DNA from: DATBGO01 sp050011895
GTDB taxonomy: Bacteria; Actinomycetota; Actinomycetes; Streptosporangiales; Streptosporangiaceae
Reading direction: 5' to 3'
NCBI GenBank assembly: GCA_050011895.1
Contig: JBEKIF010000015.1
Span: 1 to 64,000 of the forward strand
Length of the DNA stretch: 64,000 bases
Shown: positions 8,295 through 17,513 of the stretch, piece by piece
Layout: every line of letters begins with the position of its first letter
How positions within the stretch are numbered: the stretch's first letter is position 1
Position numbers and translations under genes: made by a program
The notes under the pieces: generated by a model
Database searches by the model: none
Told to the model about the DNA's origin: nothing
The model's input: the letters and a program-made list of their open reading frames with translations, nothing else

Positions 8295-9857
8295 TCAGAT
8301 CCAGCCGTGGTACCACATCCGGGCCAGCCAGGAGCTGTACGGCACGAGCTTCGCGGCGAGCACTGGATACATGAAGTAGAAGTCGGCCAGCACCGCCAGT
8401 AGATAGACGCCGGCCGCGATAGCGCCGGTCGCGCGGCGCGCCGGGCGGGCCAGGGACGGCCCGATGATCAGCCCGATGCACAGCGTGATCGCGATAACGA
8501 TAAACGGGTCGAACGCCACCGCGTAGAACGAGAACTCGGTCCGGTGGTCGTGCCAGGCGAACCAGAACCACGGCAGCCAGCCGGCCGCGACGCTAATGAG
8601 CACCGCGCCCGCCCGCCAGTCCCTGCGGGTCAGCCACCACAGCACGCAGGCCAGCAGCGCCGGTATCGACGCCCACCAGATCAGCGGGGTCCCGATGGCG
8701 AGCACCTCCTGCGCGCAGCTGCTCGCGCCGCAGCCCTTCGGGGTCGCCCAGTAGAACGAGACCGGCCTGCTCATCATCAGCCAGGTCCACGGCTGCGACT
8801 TGTACGGGTGGCCCGCGTCCAGGGTGACGCTGAAGTGCCACATCGCCAGGGTGTACTGATACAGCGAGTCCAGCGCGGAGAGCACGGGGGTGTGGTCGCC
8901 GTGCTGCGCGGCCCAGTCCCTGTCGTAGCCCACGCTTGAGGCGAACCAGCCGCTGTAGGAGGCCAGGTAAGCAGCGAGCGGCAGCGCCACGAACGAGACT
9001 GGCAGCCAGCTCGCGTCCCGCACCAGCGCGCCGCGGACATAGCTCGTGAAGCCAGCGGCACGGCGGGCGCCCAGGTCCCACGCGATAGCCAGGCATCCAA
9101 AGGCAGCTATGTAGTAGATCCCGTTCCACTTGGACGCGCAGGCGAAGCCAAGGCAAAGCCCGGCTGCCACCCGCCACCGCCGGATCCCGAGCCGTGGCCC
9201 GGCGTCGTCCGCCGTGCCGCTGGCCACCGCGGCCGCCATCCTTTCGCGCGCGCGGTCCCTGTCGATCACCAGGCAGCCGAAGGCGGCCAGGATCCAGAAC
9301 ATCACGAAGATGTCCAGCAGCGCGGTACGGCTCATCACCAACTCGAGGCCGTCAAGCGCCAGCAGCAGCCCCGCGACGCAGCCGAGCAGGGTCGACCGGG
9401 TCATCCGGCGGGCGATCCTCGCCGTCATCAGGATGGACAGGGACCCAACCACAGCAGCCGCGAACCGCCAGCCGAACGGGGTCAGCCCGAACAGCCACTC
9501 GCCGACGGCGATCGCCACCTTGCCGAGCGGCGGGTGTACCACGAACTCCCCGCCCGGGGCGAAGATGTTGGTGTAGCCGTGGGCCAGCAGCGCGTCCGCG
9601 TTCTTGGCGTGGTTGATTTCGGCGCCGTGCCGCAGGATGCCGTAGGCGTCGCCTACGTAATAGGTCTCGTCGAACACGATGGACGGGGGGACGCTGAGCC
9701 TGTTGAAACGCAGGAAGGTGCCGAGCGCGGTGACCAGGAGCGGCCCCGCCCAGCCCCAGAAGGCACTGCCGGCGATCGGCGGTACCAGCCGGGCACGGAG
9801 GTCGGAACCCCGGTCCGCCGGCGCACCTGCCAGCAGCTCGGCGTCGTTTGCCATCAT
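8295..9857 (-). CDS. pmt: Protein O-mannosyltransferase (PMT family)
   Basis: Polytopic GT39 protein of 520 aa. It has the first extracytoplasmic loop acid pair in SIVFDETYYVGDAYG, the PPLGK motif (VHPPLGKVAIAVGEWLFG), the Arg-rich RIARRMTRS segment and a C-terminal MWYHGWI end typical of actinobacterial PMTs such as M. tuberculosis Rv1002c. Family knowledge: transfers mannose from polyprenyl-phosphate-mannose to Ser/Thr of proteins during Sec export. The start is one of two adjacent ATGs (9855-9857 or 9852-9854). It is divergent from rsmI, the same arrangement as Rv1002c/Rv1003, which strengthens the call. The secreted Ser/Thr-rich lipoprotein and the TP-rich linker protein in this window are plausible substrates by inference. 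Confidence 0.92.
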   Translation of the reverse strand: MMANDAELLAGAPADRGSDLRARLVPPIAGSAFWGWAGPLLVTALGTFLRFNRLSVPPSIVFDETYYVGDAYGILRHGAEINHAKNADALLAHGYTNIFAPGGEFVVHPPLGKVAIAVGEWLFGLTPFGWRFAAAVVGSLSILMTARIARRMTRSTLLGCVAGLLLALDGLELVMSRTALLDIFVMFWILAAFGCLVIDRDRARERMAAAVASGTADDAGPRLGIRRWRVAAGLCLGFACASKWNGIYYIAAFGCLAIAWDLGARRAAGFTSYVRGALVRDASWLPVSFVALPLAAYLASYSGWFASSVGYDRDWAAQHGDHTPVLSALDSLYQYTLAMWHFSVTLDAGHPYKSQPWTWLMMSRPVSFYWATPKGCGASSCAQEVLAIGTPLIWWASIPALLACVLWWLTRRDWRAGAVLISVAAGWLPWFWFAWHDHRTEFSFYAVAFDPFIVIAITLCIGLIIGPSLARPARRATGAIAAGVYLLAVLADFYFMYPVLAAKLVPYSSWLARMWYHGWI

Positions 9858-9901
9858 CGACTGCCATCGTAAGGGCGCCGGGCATTAGCGTGGGCGGCGT
9901 C

Positions 9902-10882
9902 ATGGAACGTTGCGGCGCTAAGCGCGCGGACCCCGCGGCCGACGGCCCCGGCGAAGGGCCAGGCGAGGGCCCCGGCGCGACCCTGACCCTGGCGGCCGTG
10001 CCGATCGGCCAGCCCGGCGACGCCTCCGCCCGGCTGGCTGCGGCCCTGCGCTCGGCGGCTGTCATTGGTGCCGAAGACACCCGCAGGCTGCGCAGGCTGG
10101 CAGCATCGCTCGGCGTCGCGCTTACCGGCCGGGTGGTGTCCTACTACGACGAGGTCGAGACGGCGCGAGCGGCCACGCTGCTGGCTGAGCTCAAGGCCGG
10201 CCGAGACGTCCTGCTGGTCACCGACGCGGGCATGCCAGGCGTGAGCGATCCTGGCTACCGGCTGGTGGCGGCGGCCGCCGCCGAGGGCATCCGGGTCACC
10301 GTGCTGCCGGGGCCGTCCGCGGTCACCGCTGCGCTCGCGGTCTCGGGATTGCCCAGCGACCGGTTCTGCTTCGAGGGGTTTCCGCCGCGGCGGAAAGGCG
10401 AGCGGTCCCGCAGGTTCGCCGAGCTGGCCGCGGAGCCCAGGACGCTCATTTTCTTCGAGTCGCCGCGCAGGCTGGGCGCCACCCTGGCCGGCCTGGCCGA
10501 GGCGCTCGGCGGGACGCGGCGCGCTGTCGTCTGCCGGGAGCTGACCAAGACACACGAGGAGGTCAGGCGCGGCACCCTGGCCGAGCTGGCCAGCTGGGCA
10601 GCGGCCGATCCGCTCGGCGAGATCACGGTGGTGGTCGAGGGATCGCGGGGGGCCGTACGGGCGGGCCGGCCTGGCGATGCCGGCGCCGCAGCCGCCGAGG
10701 TAGAGAAGCAAGTGGCGGCCGGAGCGCGGCGCAATGCCGCGATCGCCGCCGTGGCCGCCGAGCACGGGATAGCGAAACGGGAACTCTACGACGCTGTCGT
10801 GCGGCATCGGTCGGTCTCGCCGGCGGCTCAGGTAACCCCGCCAGCTGCCTCGACCGGCCCGCGGCAGCCGGACGGCGGCTGA
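9902..10882 (+). CDS. rsmI: 16S rRNA (cytidine1402-2'-O)-methyltransferase
   Basis: RsmI of 326 aa, a SAM-dependent tetrapyrrole-methylase-fold enzyme that 2'-O-methylates C1402 in the decoding centre. Visible motifs are LAAVPIGQPGDAS (usual form AT.PIGN..D.S), GAEDTRRLRRLA, TDAGMPGVSDPGYRLV, ALAVSGLPSDRFCFEGF and FFESPRRLGATL. I chose ATG 9902 over the longer frame from 9848 because the latter would overlap the divergent pmt start and adds no conserved sequence. A Gly/Pro/Glu-rich stretch precedes the catalytic domain. Neighbours pmt (divergent) and metG (47 bp downstream) are the standard actinobacterial context. Confidence 0.92.
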   Translation: MERCGAKRADPAADGPGEGPGEGPGATLTLAAVPIGQPGDASARLAAALRSAAVIGAEDTRRLRRLAASLGVALTGRVVSYYDEVETARAATLLAELKAGRDVLLVTDAGMPGVSDPGYRLVAAAAAEGIRVTVLPGPSAVTAALAVSGLPSDRFCFEGFPPRRKGERSRRFAELAAEPRTLIFFESPRRLGATLAGLAEALGGTRRAVVCRELTKTHEEVRRGTLAELASWAAADPLGEITVVVEGSRGAVRAGRPGDAGAAAAEVEKQVAAGARRNAAIAAVAAEHGIAKRELYDAVVRHRSVSPAAQVTPPAASTGPRQPDGG

Positions 10883-10929
10883 GCCGCGGGGCGCCGTGGG
10901 CGCGCCGGCCAGGCTCTAGGCTGGAGGCC

Positions 10930-12726
10930 ATGTCCCCTACCAGCCGTCACATCCTGGCCGCGCCGGCGTGGCCGTACGCCAACGGGCCGCGCCACATCGG
11001 GCACGTATCCGGATTCGGGTTGCCGTGCGATATGTTCGCGAGGTACCAGCGGATGGCTGGCAACAAGGTCCTGATGGTCAGCGGCACCGACGAGCACGGC
11101 ACCCCGATCCAGGTACAGGCCGACTCCGAGGGCGTCACGGCACGGGAACTGGCCGACAGGTACAACCGGATCATCGCCGAGGATCTGACCGGCCTTGGCA
11201 TGTCCTACGACCTGTTCACGCGGACCACGACGCGCAATCACTACGCGGTGGTCCAGGAGATCTTCACCGGTCTGTACCGGAACGGCTACATCTTCCCGCG
11301 CGCGGCGATGGGCGCGATCTCGCCGTCGACCGGCCGCACCCTGCCGGACCGTTACATCGAGGGCACCTGCCCGATCTGCGGCTACGACGGAGCGCGCGGC
11401 GACCAGTGTGACAACTGCGGCAACCAGCTCGACCCGGCCGACCTGATCAACCCGCGCTCCAGGATCAACGGCGAGCAGCCCGAATTCGTGGAGACCGAGC
11501 ATTTCTTCCTTGACCTGCCTGCCTTCGCTGACGTGCTCGGCACCTGGCTGCAGGGCAAGAGCGGCCGGTGGCGTCCCAACGTCCTGAAGTTCGCCCTGAA
11601 CCTGCTCGGTGACCTGCAGCCCCGGGCCATCACCCGCGATCTCGACTGGGGCGTGCCCATCCCGCTGCCCGGCTGGCGGGACCGTCCGGACAAGCGGATC
11701 TACGTCTGGTTCGACGCGGTTATCGGGTACTTGTCGGCCTCGGTGGAGTGGGCGCGCAGGTACGGCGAGCCGGATGCCTGGCGGGCGTGGTGGCAATCGC
11801 CGGACGCCGATGCCTATTACTTCATGGGCAAGGACAACATCGTCTTCCATGCCGAGATCTGGCCCGCCATGCTGTTCGGCTACGACGGAATCGGCAGCAA
11901 GGGCGGCACCCCCGGATCACTCGGCGGCCTGAACCTGCCGACCGAGGTGGTCTCAAGCGAGTACCTCACGATGGAGGGCCGCAAGTTCTCTTCCTCGCGT
12001 GCCGTGGTCATCTACGTCCGCGACTTCCTCGCGCGCTACGACGTGGACGCGCTGCGCTACTACATAGCGGTGGCCGGGCCGGAGAACCAGGACACCGACT
12101 TCACCTGGGCCGAGTTCGTCCGGCGCACCAATGACGAGCTGCTCGCCAACTGGGGAAACCTGGTCAACAGGTCGGTCTCGTTCGCTGCCCGCAATATCGG
12201 CTCGATCCCCGAGCCCGGTCAGCTGACCGGAGCGGACGCTGAGATCCTGCGGCGCTCCAGGTCCGCGTTCACCACCGTGGGAAATGCGCTTGGCCGGTCC
12301 CGTTTCAAGGTGGCTATCACCGAGGTGATGCGGACGCTCAGCGAGGCCAACAAGTACCTTTCCGACCAGGCTCCGTGGAAGCTGCGCGAGGCCGATCCCG
12401 ACCGGATGCGGACGATCTGCCACGTGGCGCTGCAGCTCGTCGACGACGGGAAGACGCTGCTGACCCCGTTCCTGCCGAACTCCTCGCAGAAGGTCTTCGA
12501 GATGCTCGGCGGAGCCGGTGAATGGTCGGGAGTGCCGAGGATCGACGAGGTCGACGAGGATGGTGGCGCCGCCTACCCGGTGATCACCGGGCAGTACGCC
12601 ACGGCGGCCCGATGGGAGTCGGCGCCGATCCGGCCAGGTACCCCGCTGGCGCAGCCCACTCCGCTGTTCGCCAAGCTCGACCCCTCCGTCGCCGCTGCGG
12701 AGCTGGCCCGGCTGGAGCGGGCATGA
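10930..12726 (+). CDS. metG: Methionyl-tRNA synthetase
   Basis: Class I aminoacyl-tRNA synthetase of 598 aa charging tRNA-Met. The HIGH-like motif is PRHIGHVSGFGLPCD close to the N-terminus. A four-cysteine zinc knuckle follows (CPICGYDG then CDNCGNQLDP). The KMSKS-equivalent is RKFSSSR, a form seen in other actinomycete enzymes of this subtype. The anticodon-binding domain contains NDELLANWGNLVNR. ATG 10930 has GGAGG at 10923-10927. The stop overlaps the tatD start (ATGA), so metG, tatD and rsmA are probably translated from one message. No C-terminal tRNA-binding EMAP domain is present. Confidence 0.97.
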   Translation: MSPTSRHILAAPAWPYANGPRHIGHVSGFGLPCDMFARYQRMAGNKVLMVSGTDEHGTPIQVQADSEGVTARELADRYNRIIAEDLTGLGMSYDLFTRTTTRNHYAVVQEIFTGLYRNGYIFPRAAMGAISPSTGRTLPDRYIEGTCPICGYDGARGDQCDNCGNQLDPADLINPRSRINGEQPEFVETEHFFLDLPAFADVLGTWLQGKSGRWRPNVLKFALNLLGDLQPRAITRDLDWGVPIPLPGWRDRPDKRIYVWFDAVIGYLSASVEWARRYGEPDAWRAWWQSPDADAYYFMGKDNIVFHAEIWPAMLFGYDGIGSKGGTPGSLGGLNLPTEVVSSEYLTMEGRKFSSSRAVVIYVRDFLARYDVDALRYYIAVAGPENQDTDFTWAEFVRRTNDELLANWGNLVNRSVSFAARNIGSIPEPGQLTGADAEILRRSRSAFTTVGNALGRSRFKVAITEVMRTLSEANKYLSDQAPWKLREADPDRMRTICHVALQLVDDGKTLLTPFLPNSSQKVFEMLGGAGEWSGVPRIDEVDEDGGAAYPVITGQYATAARWESAPIRPGTPLAQPTPLFAKLDPSVAAAELARLERA

Positions 12727-13637
12727 GCAGCGGTCGCCCCGCTGACCGGCCACGGGAAGGCCGGCCGCGGGAAGACCGGCCGCGCGAAGACCGGCCGCGC
12801 GAAGACCGGCCGCGCGAAGAGCGGCCGGCGCCGCTGCCCGAGCCGCTGCCCGGCCAGGCGCTCGACAGCCACTGCCATCTCGACATGATCGAGCGGCCAG
12901 TGTCCGAGGTGCTCGCCGACGCGCGATCGGTGGGCATCACCCGGATCGTGACCGTCGGCTGCGATGTGCCCTCCTCCCGGTGGGCGGCGGACTGCGCGGG
13001 CCACTACCTGGATGTCTACGCGGCGGTGGCCATCCACCCGAACGAGACGGCCAGGGCGGCCTCCGCTGTCGCCGAGCGCGATGCCGTGCTCGCCGAGATC
13101 GCCGCCCTTGCGGGGCTTGAGCAGGTGCGAGCCGTCGGCGAGACAGGGCTTGATTACTACCGGGACAGCGCCGGTCCGCAGCTGCAGCAGGAGTGGTTCC
13201 GTGCGCACATCCAGATCGCCAAACAGGCCGGGAAGGCCCTGATGATCCACGACAGGGACGCCCACGACGACGTGCTGCGGATCCTGGACTCCGAAGGCGC
13301 TCCCGATCAGGTGATCTTTCACTGCTTCTCCGGCGATGCCGCGATGGCCAAGCGCTGCGCGGACGCCGGGTACGTGATGAGCTTCGCGGGGAACGTGACG
13401 TTCGCCAGCGCGCAGCCGCTGCGCGACGCCGCGGTAGCGGCGCCGGCCGACTTGATCCTGGCCGAGACGGACGCGCCGTTCCTGACTCCGATGCCGCACC
13501 GCGGCAAGCCGAACTCGCCGGCCATGGTGGCCGCCACGCTCCGGGCGCTGGCAGAGGTCAAGCAGATGCCGGTGGCCGACCTGTGCGCGGCCGTCACGTC
13601 GACCGGGGAGCGGCTCTTCGGGCCGTGGCGCGCGTAA
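12723..13637 (+). CDS. tatD: TatD-family metal-dependent DNase with N-terminal RPREx repeats
   Basis: TatD-type TIM-barrel hydrolase (DNase or D-aminoacyl-tRNA-deacylase-like family) of 304 aa. Metal-ligand motifs are DSHCHLDM, AVGETGLDYYRD, MIHDRDAHDDVL, FHCFSGDAAM and AETDAPFLTPMP. ATG 12723 overlaps the metG stop by 4 bp. The N-terminus carries an unusual repeat, five copies of RPRE(G/D/E), encoded by 15-nt tandem units at 12747-12821; this precedes the conserved domain, which begins near residue 44. The 3' end overlaps the GTG of rsmA by 13 nt. In related genomes rpfB often follows tatD; it is absent here. Confidence 0.92.
   Translation: MSSGRPADRPREGRPREDRPREDRPREDRPREERPAPLPEPLPGQALDSHCHLDMIERPVSEVLADARSVGITRIVTVGCDVPSSRWAADCAGHYLDVYAAVAIHPNETARAASAVAERDAVLAEIAALAGLEQVRAVGETGLDYYRDSAGPQLQQEWFRAHIQIAKQAGKALMIHDRDAHDDVLRILDSEGAPDQVIFHCFSGDAAMAKRCADAGYVMSFAGNVTFASAQPLRDAAVAAPADLILAETDAPFLTPMPHRGKPNSPAMVAATLRALAEVKQMPVADLCAAVTSTGERLFGPWRA
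12747..12821 (+). repeat. Five 15-nt tandem repeats inside tatD
   Basis: Five in-frame 15-nt units each encode R-P-R-E-x. Units 3 and 4 are identical at the DNA level (CGGCCGCGCGAAGAC); the others differ by one or two bases. The repeat gives a highly charged flexible leader and is likely to vary in copy number by slippage. Confidence 0.85.
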
Positions 13638-14554
13638 CGGCCGCGGCCGCGCTCGGGCCCGCCGAGATCAGGCAGATCGCAGCGAGGCTCGGCATCACCC
13701 CGGCCAAGCGGCTAGGTCAGAACTTCGTCATAGACGCGGGAACCGTCAACCGGATCACGGCGCTGGCGGCACTGCGGCCAGGCGAGACCGTGCTCGAGGT
13801 GGGCCCAGGCTTCGGATCGCTGACCCTGCCGCTGCTCGCGGCCGCGGGCCGGGTCATCGCCGTCGAGGTGGATCCGGTGCTTGCTGCCGAGCTTCCCGCC
13901 ATCGTGGCGGCGCGTGGCGCCGGGCTGGCAGGGAGGCTGGAGGTAGTGACCGCGGACGCGGCGCGGGTCACCGAGCTGCCCGGACCGCCACCGACCGCGC
14001 TGGTAGCCAACCTCCCCTACAACGTGGCCGTGCCAGTCCTGCTGCACCTGCTGGCCACAGTCCCGTCGCTTTGCCGTGGCCTGGTCATGGTGCAGGCCGA
14101 AGTCGCTGACCGGATGAGCGCTGGGCCCGGCAGCCGGATCTACGGCATTCCTTCGGTGAAGCTGGCGTGGTTCGCGGACGTCCGGCGGGCGGGGTCGGTG
14201 CCCCGGACCGTGTTCTGGCCGGTGCCGAGGGTGGATTCCGGGCTGGTCGCCTTTACCAGGCGCGACCCGCCGGTGGTTCCGGCTGCCGCTGATGCCGCTG
14301 CCGCCGCGCAGCCATGCCGCGAGGAGGTCTTCGCGGTGGTGGACGCCGCGTTCGCGCAGCGGCGCAAGACGCTCAGAGCCGCTCTGGCGCCATGGGCTGG
14401 CTCCGCAGCAGCGGCAGAGCAGATACTCAGGGCCGCCGGCCTAGATCCGGCGCTGCGCGGCGAATCGCTGGGGGTGACGGAGTTCGCCAGGATCGCGATG
14501 GCTGGGCGGGGCCACGCTCGAGCTGCCGCACGTGACCAGCCTCAGGTCCCCTGA
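13625..14554 (+). CDS. rsmA: 16S rRNA (adenine1518/1519-N6)-dimethyltransferase
   Basis: RsmA/KsgA of 309 aa; it dimethylates A1518 and A1519 of 16S rRNA late in 30S assembly. Seen: RLGQNFVID, the SAM motif I VLEVGPGFGSLTLPLL, the acidic VEVDPVLA and the catalytic NLPYNVAVPVL. The start is GTG 13625, overlapping the end of tatD by 13 nt; upstream residues of the same open frame lie inside tatD and are not conserved. The C-terminal domain (FAVVDAAFAQRRKTLRAAL) is complete. The order tatD-rsmA-ispE is the usual actinobacterial order apart from the missing rpfB. Confidence 0.94.
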   Translation: MARVTAAAALGPAEIRQIAARLGITPAKRLGQNFVIDAGTVNRITALAALRPGETVLEVGPGFGSLTLPLLAAAGRVIAVEVDPVLAAELPAIVAARGAGLAGRLEVVTADAARVTELPGPPPTALVANLPYNVAVPVLLHLLATVPSLCRGLVMVQAEVADRMSAGPGSRIYGIPSVKLAWFADVRRAGSVPRTVFWPVPRVDSGLVAFTRRDPPVVPAAADAAAAAQPCREEVFAVVDAAFAQRRKTLRAALAPWAGSAAAAEQILRAAGLDPALRGESLGVTEFARIAMAGRGHARAAARDQPQVP

Positions 14555-14684
14555 GTCCCTTCTGCAACCCTGGTCACACAACTCACCAGAGGGTCGGAGG
14601 AATGCGGCGCGAAGAGACAGCCGAGGCTGGCGTAACCAGTGATTCGCGGCCGATCCGGCGGCCAGCTAACCACGGGCGCCCGCG

Positions 14685-14690
14685 TAACAT
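14685..14690 (+). promoter_or_regulatory. Possible -10 box of ispE (leaderless)
   Basis: TAACAT ends 9 bp upstream of the GTG start at 14700, a spacing typical of leaderless actinobacterial transcripts. No Shine-Dalgarno is apparent for that start, which supports the idea. A clear -35 is not visible. Confidence 0.35.
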
Positions 14691-14699
14691 CGTCTGGTC

Positions 14700-15662
14700 G
14701 TGACTGTGACCCCTGTGACCGCGCGGGTACCCGCGAAGGTGAATCTCCAGCTAGCCGTCGGGCCGCCGCGCGCCGACGGCTATCACGATCTGGTGACGGT
14801 GTTCCATGCCGTGTCACTTTTCGACGACGTCACGGTCCGGCCTGCCGACCGCACCAGGGTGGTGGTGACCGGGACTGGCGCGGGCTCGGTGCCCAGCGGG
14901 CAGGCGAACCTGGCCGCCAGGGCCGCGACGGCCCTGGCCAGGGCCACCAGATCGCGGCACCGGGGCAGGACGGCGGTACTGATCGAGATCCGCAAGCGGA
15001 TCCCGGTGGCGGGGGGGCTGGCCGGCGGCAGCGCTGACGCCGCGGCTGCCCTCGTCGCCTGCAACGAGCTCTGGCGTGCCGGGGCGTCCCCGCAGGAACT
15101 TCAGGCGGTTGCCGCCGGGGTCGGCAGCGATGTCCCGTTCGCGCTCCTCGGTGGTACCGCCGTCGGCCAGGGCCGTGGCGAGCAGCTCACAGCGGCCCTG
15201 GTGACCGGCGTTTATCACTGGGTGCTCGCGCTCGCCGAGGGCGGCCTCTCGACGCCAGAGGTGTACGCGGCCTGTGACCGGCTCCGGGCCGCGCGGGCCG
15301 CCGACGCCCCGTCGCCCGGGCCGGCCGCCGTTGCCGCGCCGCAGCTCAGTACCGCCTTGATGGTGGCGCTCCGGGCCGGCGATCCGGTGGCAGTGGGCGC
15401 CCGCCTGACGAACGACCTGCAGCCGGCGGCGGTGTCGCTGCGCCCGGAGCTGCGGCGGACGCTGGCTGCCGGCCGCCAGCTCGGCGCACTGGGCGCCGTC
15501 GTCTCCGGATCTGGCCCGACCTGTGCCTTCCTGGCAGCGGATGCTGCGCACGCAACGGACCTCGCGGTCTCGCTGACCGGCGCCGGGGTCTGCCGGACCG
15601 TCGTCAACGTCAAGGGACCGGCGGGCGGCGCGGCAGTCCTGGCCCCAGGGGAGCCTGCGTGA
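14700..15662 (+). CDS. ispE: 4-diphosphocytidyl-2-C-methyl-D-erythritol kinase
   Basis: GHMP-superfamily kinase of 320 aa, phosphorylating CDP-ME in the non-mevalonate isoprenoid pathway that feeds menaquinone and polyprenyl carriers. Visible: VPAKVNLQLAVGPPRADGYHDL at the N-terminus (split across the substrate site), the ATP-binding glycine loop PVAGGLAGGSADAAAAL, and the C-terminal GAVVSGSGPTCAFLA. The start GTG 14700 puts the first conserved strand nine residues in. The stop overlaps the ABC-F start by 4 bp (GTGA), so the two are translationally coupled. Confidence 0.93.
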   Translation: MTVTPVTARVPAKVNLQLAVGPPRADGYHDLVTVFHAVSLFDDVTVRPADRTRVVVTGTGAGSVPSGQANLAARAATALARATRSRHRGRTAVLIEIRKRIPVAGGLAGGSADAAAALVACNELWRAGASPQELQAVAAGVGSDVPFALLGGTAVGQGRGEQLTAALVTGVYHWVLALAEGGLSTPEVYAACDRLRAARAADAPSPGPAAVAAPQLSTALMVALRAGDPVAVGARLTNDLQPAAVSLRPELRRTLAAGRQLGALGAVVSGSGPTCAFLAADAAHATDLAVSLTGAGVCRTVVNVKGPAGGAAVLAPGEPA

Positions 15663-17485
15663 ACCTGGTCAACCTGGAGACGGCCGTCAAGGCTTACGGG
15701 CCAAGGGTGCTGCTCGATGGCGTCTCGCTCGGGGTGTCGGCCGGGGACAGGATCGGTGTCGTCGGCCGCAACGGGGCGGGCAAGACGACGCTCCTTGCGG
15801 TGCTCGCGGGCGTCACTCAGCTCGACTCCGGGCGGGCGACTCGCGTCCGGGATGCCACCATTGGCTACCTGCCGCAGAGCGCGGACGTGACCGGACCGGT
15901 GCGGGAACTCGTTTTCGGCAGCATGTCCGAGCATGAATGGGCCGCGGATGCGCGCAGCCGCGGTGTGGTGGCAGCCCTGCTTTCCGGTATCGGCGCCGGG
16001 GTTGCGGCAGAACGGCTGTCGGGGGGCGAGCGCCGCCGGGTCGCGCTGGCAGCACTGCTGCTAGGCACGCACGACCTGTTGCTGCTCGACGAGCCCACCA
16101 ACCACCTGGACCTTGAGGCGATTCGCTGGCTGGCGGGGTACTTGCGCGAACAGGCAAGGGCAGTGGTGGCGGTCACGCACGACCGCTGGTTCCTTGATGC
16201 CGTGACGGAGCGCACCTGGGAGGTAGCCGACGGGCAGGTGCACTCCTTCGAGGGCGGTTATTCCGCCTACGTGCTCGCCCGGGCGGAGCGGGCCAGGCTG
16301 ACCGAGGCCGCCGACCGCCGGCGGCGCGGCCTGCTGCGCAAGGAACTTGCCTGGCTGCGGCGCGGGCCGCCGGCCCGCACCAGTAAACCCAAGTTCCGGA
16401 TCGAGGCTGCCAGCGCGCTGATCGCTGACGAGCCAGCACCGCGGGATAGCGTCCGGCTGGCCCGGCTGGCCGCGGCAAGGCTCGGCAAGACCGTCATCGA
16501 CATCGAGGATGGATCGGTATCAGCCGGTGAGCGCGTGCTGCTCGACCACGTGACCTGGCGGCTCGGCCCCGGTGACCGGGTCGGTGTGGTGGGGGTGAAC
16601 GGCAGCGGGAAGACCACGTTGCTCCGGCTGCTGGGCGGCGCCCTGCCAGTCGGCAGCGCTGCGAGCCAGGGCGCCGAGCAATCCGCTGATGGCGGGTATC
16701 CGCCCGGCGACCTGACCGCCAGCGGCCGGGTCCAGCGGGGTAAGACTGTCCGCCTTGGGTACCTCACCCAGGAGCCAGCCAAGGTAGATCCGAGTCTCCG
16801 CGCGCTGGAAGCCGCGCAGCAGGTGCGCAACTCCGTCCGGCTCGGCAACCGCGAGGTGTCAGCTAGCCAGCTCCTTGACCTGCTGGGCCTGCGCGGGGAA
16901 CGGCAGTGGACCCTTGTCGGCGCGCTGTCCGGTGGCGAGCGGAGGCGGCTGCAGCTGCTGATGCTGTTGATGGCCGAGCCGAACGTGCTGCTCCTGGACG
17001 AGCCGACCAATGACCTGGACATAGAGACACTAACCGAGCTGGAGGACATGCTCGACGGCTGGCCCGGCTCGCTGGTGGTGGTCAGCCACGACAGGTACTT
17101 CGTTGAGCGGACAACCGATCACGTGGTAGCCCTGCTCGGAGGCAAGCTGTCGTTCCTGGCCGGCGGCGTGACCGAGTACCTGCAGCGGCGGGACCGCGAG
17201 CCTGCGTTCCCGCCGGGCCCGCAGCGCCAGCCGGACGCCGGGCCCGCCGCTGGCGGCGCATCGACCGCGGCGCGGCGGCGCGACGGCCAGAAGGAGCTCA
17301 CCAGGCTGGAACGTCAGCTGGGCAAGGTCACCAGCCGGGAGGCGGAGCTGACTGCGGCCCTTGCCGGGAACGCAAGCGACTACCCGAAGCTGATCGAGCT
17401 TGGTGCCCAGCTTCGCGCGGTGCAAGCGGAAAAGGCCAGCATGGAGGAGCGCTGGCTGATGCTTGCCGAGCAGCTCGCTGAGTGA
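15659..17485 (+). CDS. ABC-F family ATPase (ribosome-associated type)
   Basis: Soluble protein of 608 aa with two ABC cassettes and no membrane segment, as in ABC-F translation factors. Cassette 1: GRNGAGKTTLL, LSGGERRRVALAALLL, LLLLDEPTNHLDLEAI. Cassette 2: GVNGSGKTTLLRLL, LSGGERRRLQLLMLLM, NVLLLDEPTNDLDIETL. The C-terminus (about residues 540-608) is a charged likely coiled coil. Start GTG 15659 overlaps ispE by 4 bp. Family knowledge: ABC-F proteins bind the ribosomal E site and relieve stalls or antibiotics. Which substrate or drug, if any, cannot be inferred. It ends convergently with the MarR gene 28 bp away. Confidence 0.9.
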   Translation: MNLVNLETAVKAYGPRVLLDGVSLGVSAGDRIGVVGRNGAGKTTLLAVLAGVTQLDSGRATRVRDATIGYLPQSADVTGPVRELVFGSMSEHEWAADARSRGVVAALLSGIGAGVAAERLSGGERRRVALAALLLGTHDLLLLDEPTNHLDLEAIRWLAGYLREQARAVVAVTHDRWFLDAVTERTWEVADGQVHSFEGGYSAYVLARAERARLTEAADRRRRGLLRKELAWLRRGPPARTSKPKFRIEAASALIADEPAPRDSVRLARLAAARLGKTVIDIEDGSVSAGERVLLDHVTWRLGPGDRVGVVGVNGSGKTTLLRLLGGALPVGSAASQGAEQSADGGYPPGDLTASGRVQRGKTVRLGYLTQEPAKVDPSLRALEAAQQVRNSVRLGNREVSASQLLDLLGLRGERQWTLVGALSGGERRRLQLLMLLMAEPNVLLLDEPTNDLDIETLTELEDMLDGWPGSLVVVSHDRYFVERTTDHVVALLGGKLSFLAGGVTEYLQRRDREPAFPPGPQRQPDAGPAAGGASTAARRRDGQKELTRLERQLGKVTSREAELTAALAGNASDYPKLIELGAQLRAVQAEKASMEERWLMLAEQLAE

Positions 17486-17513
17486 CCGACGGTCCGGCAT
17501 CGGGGCCGGCCCG

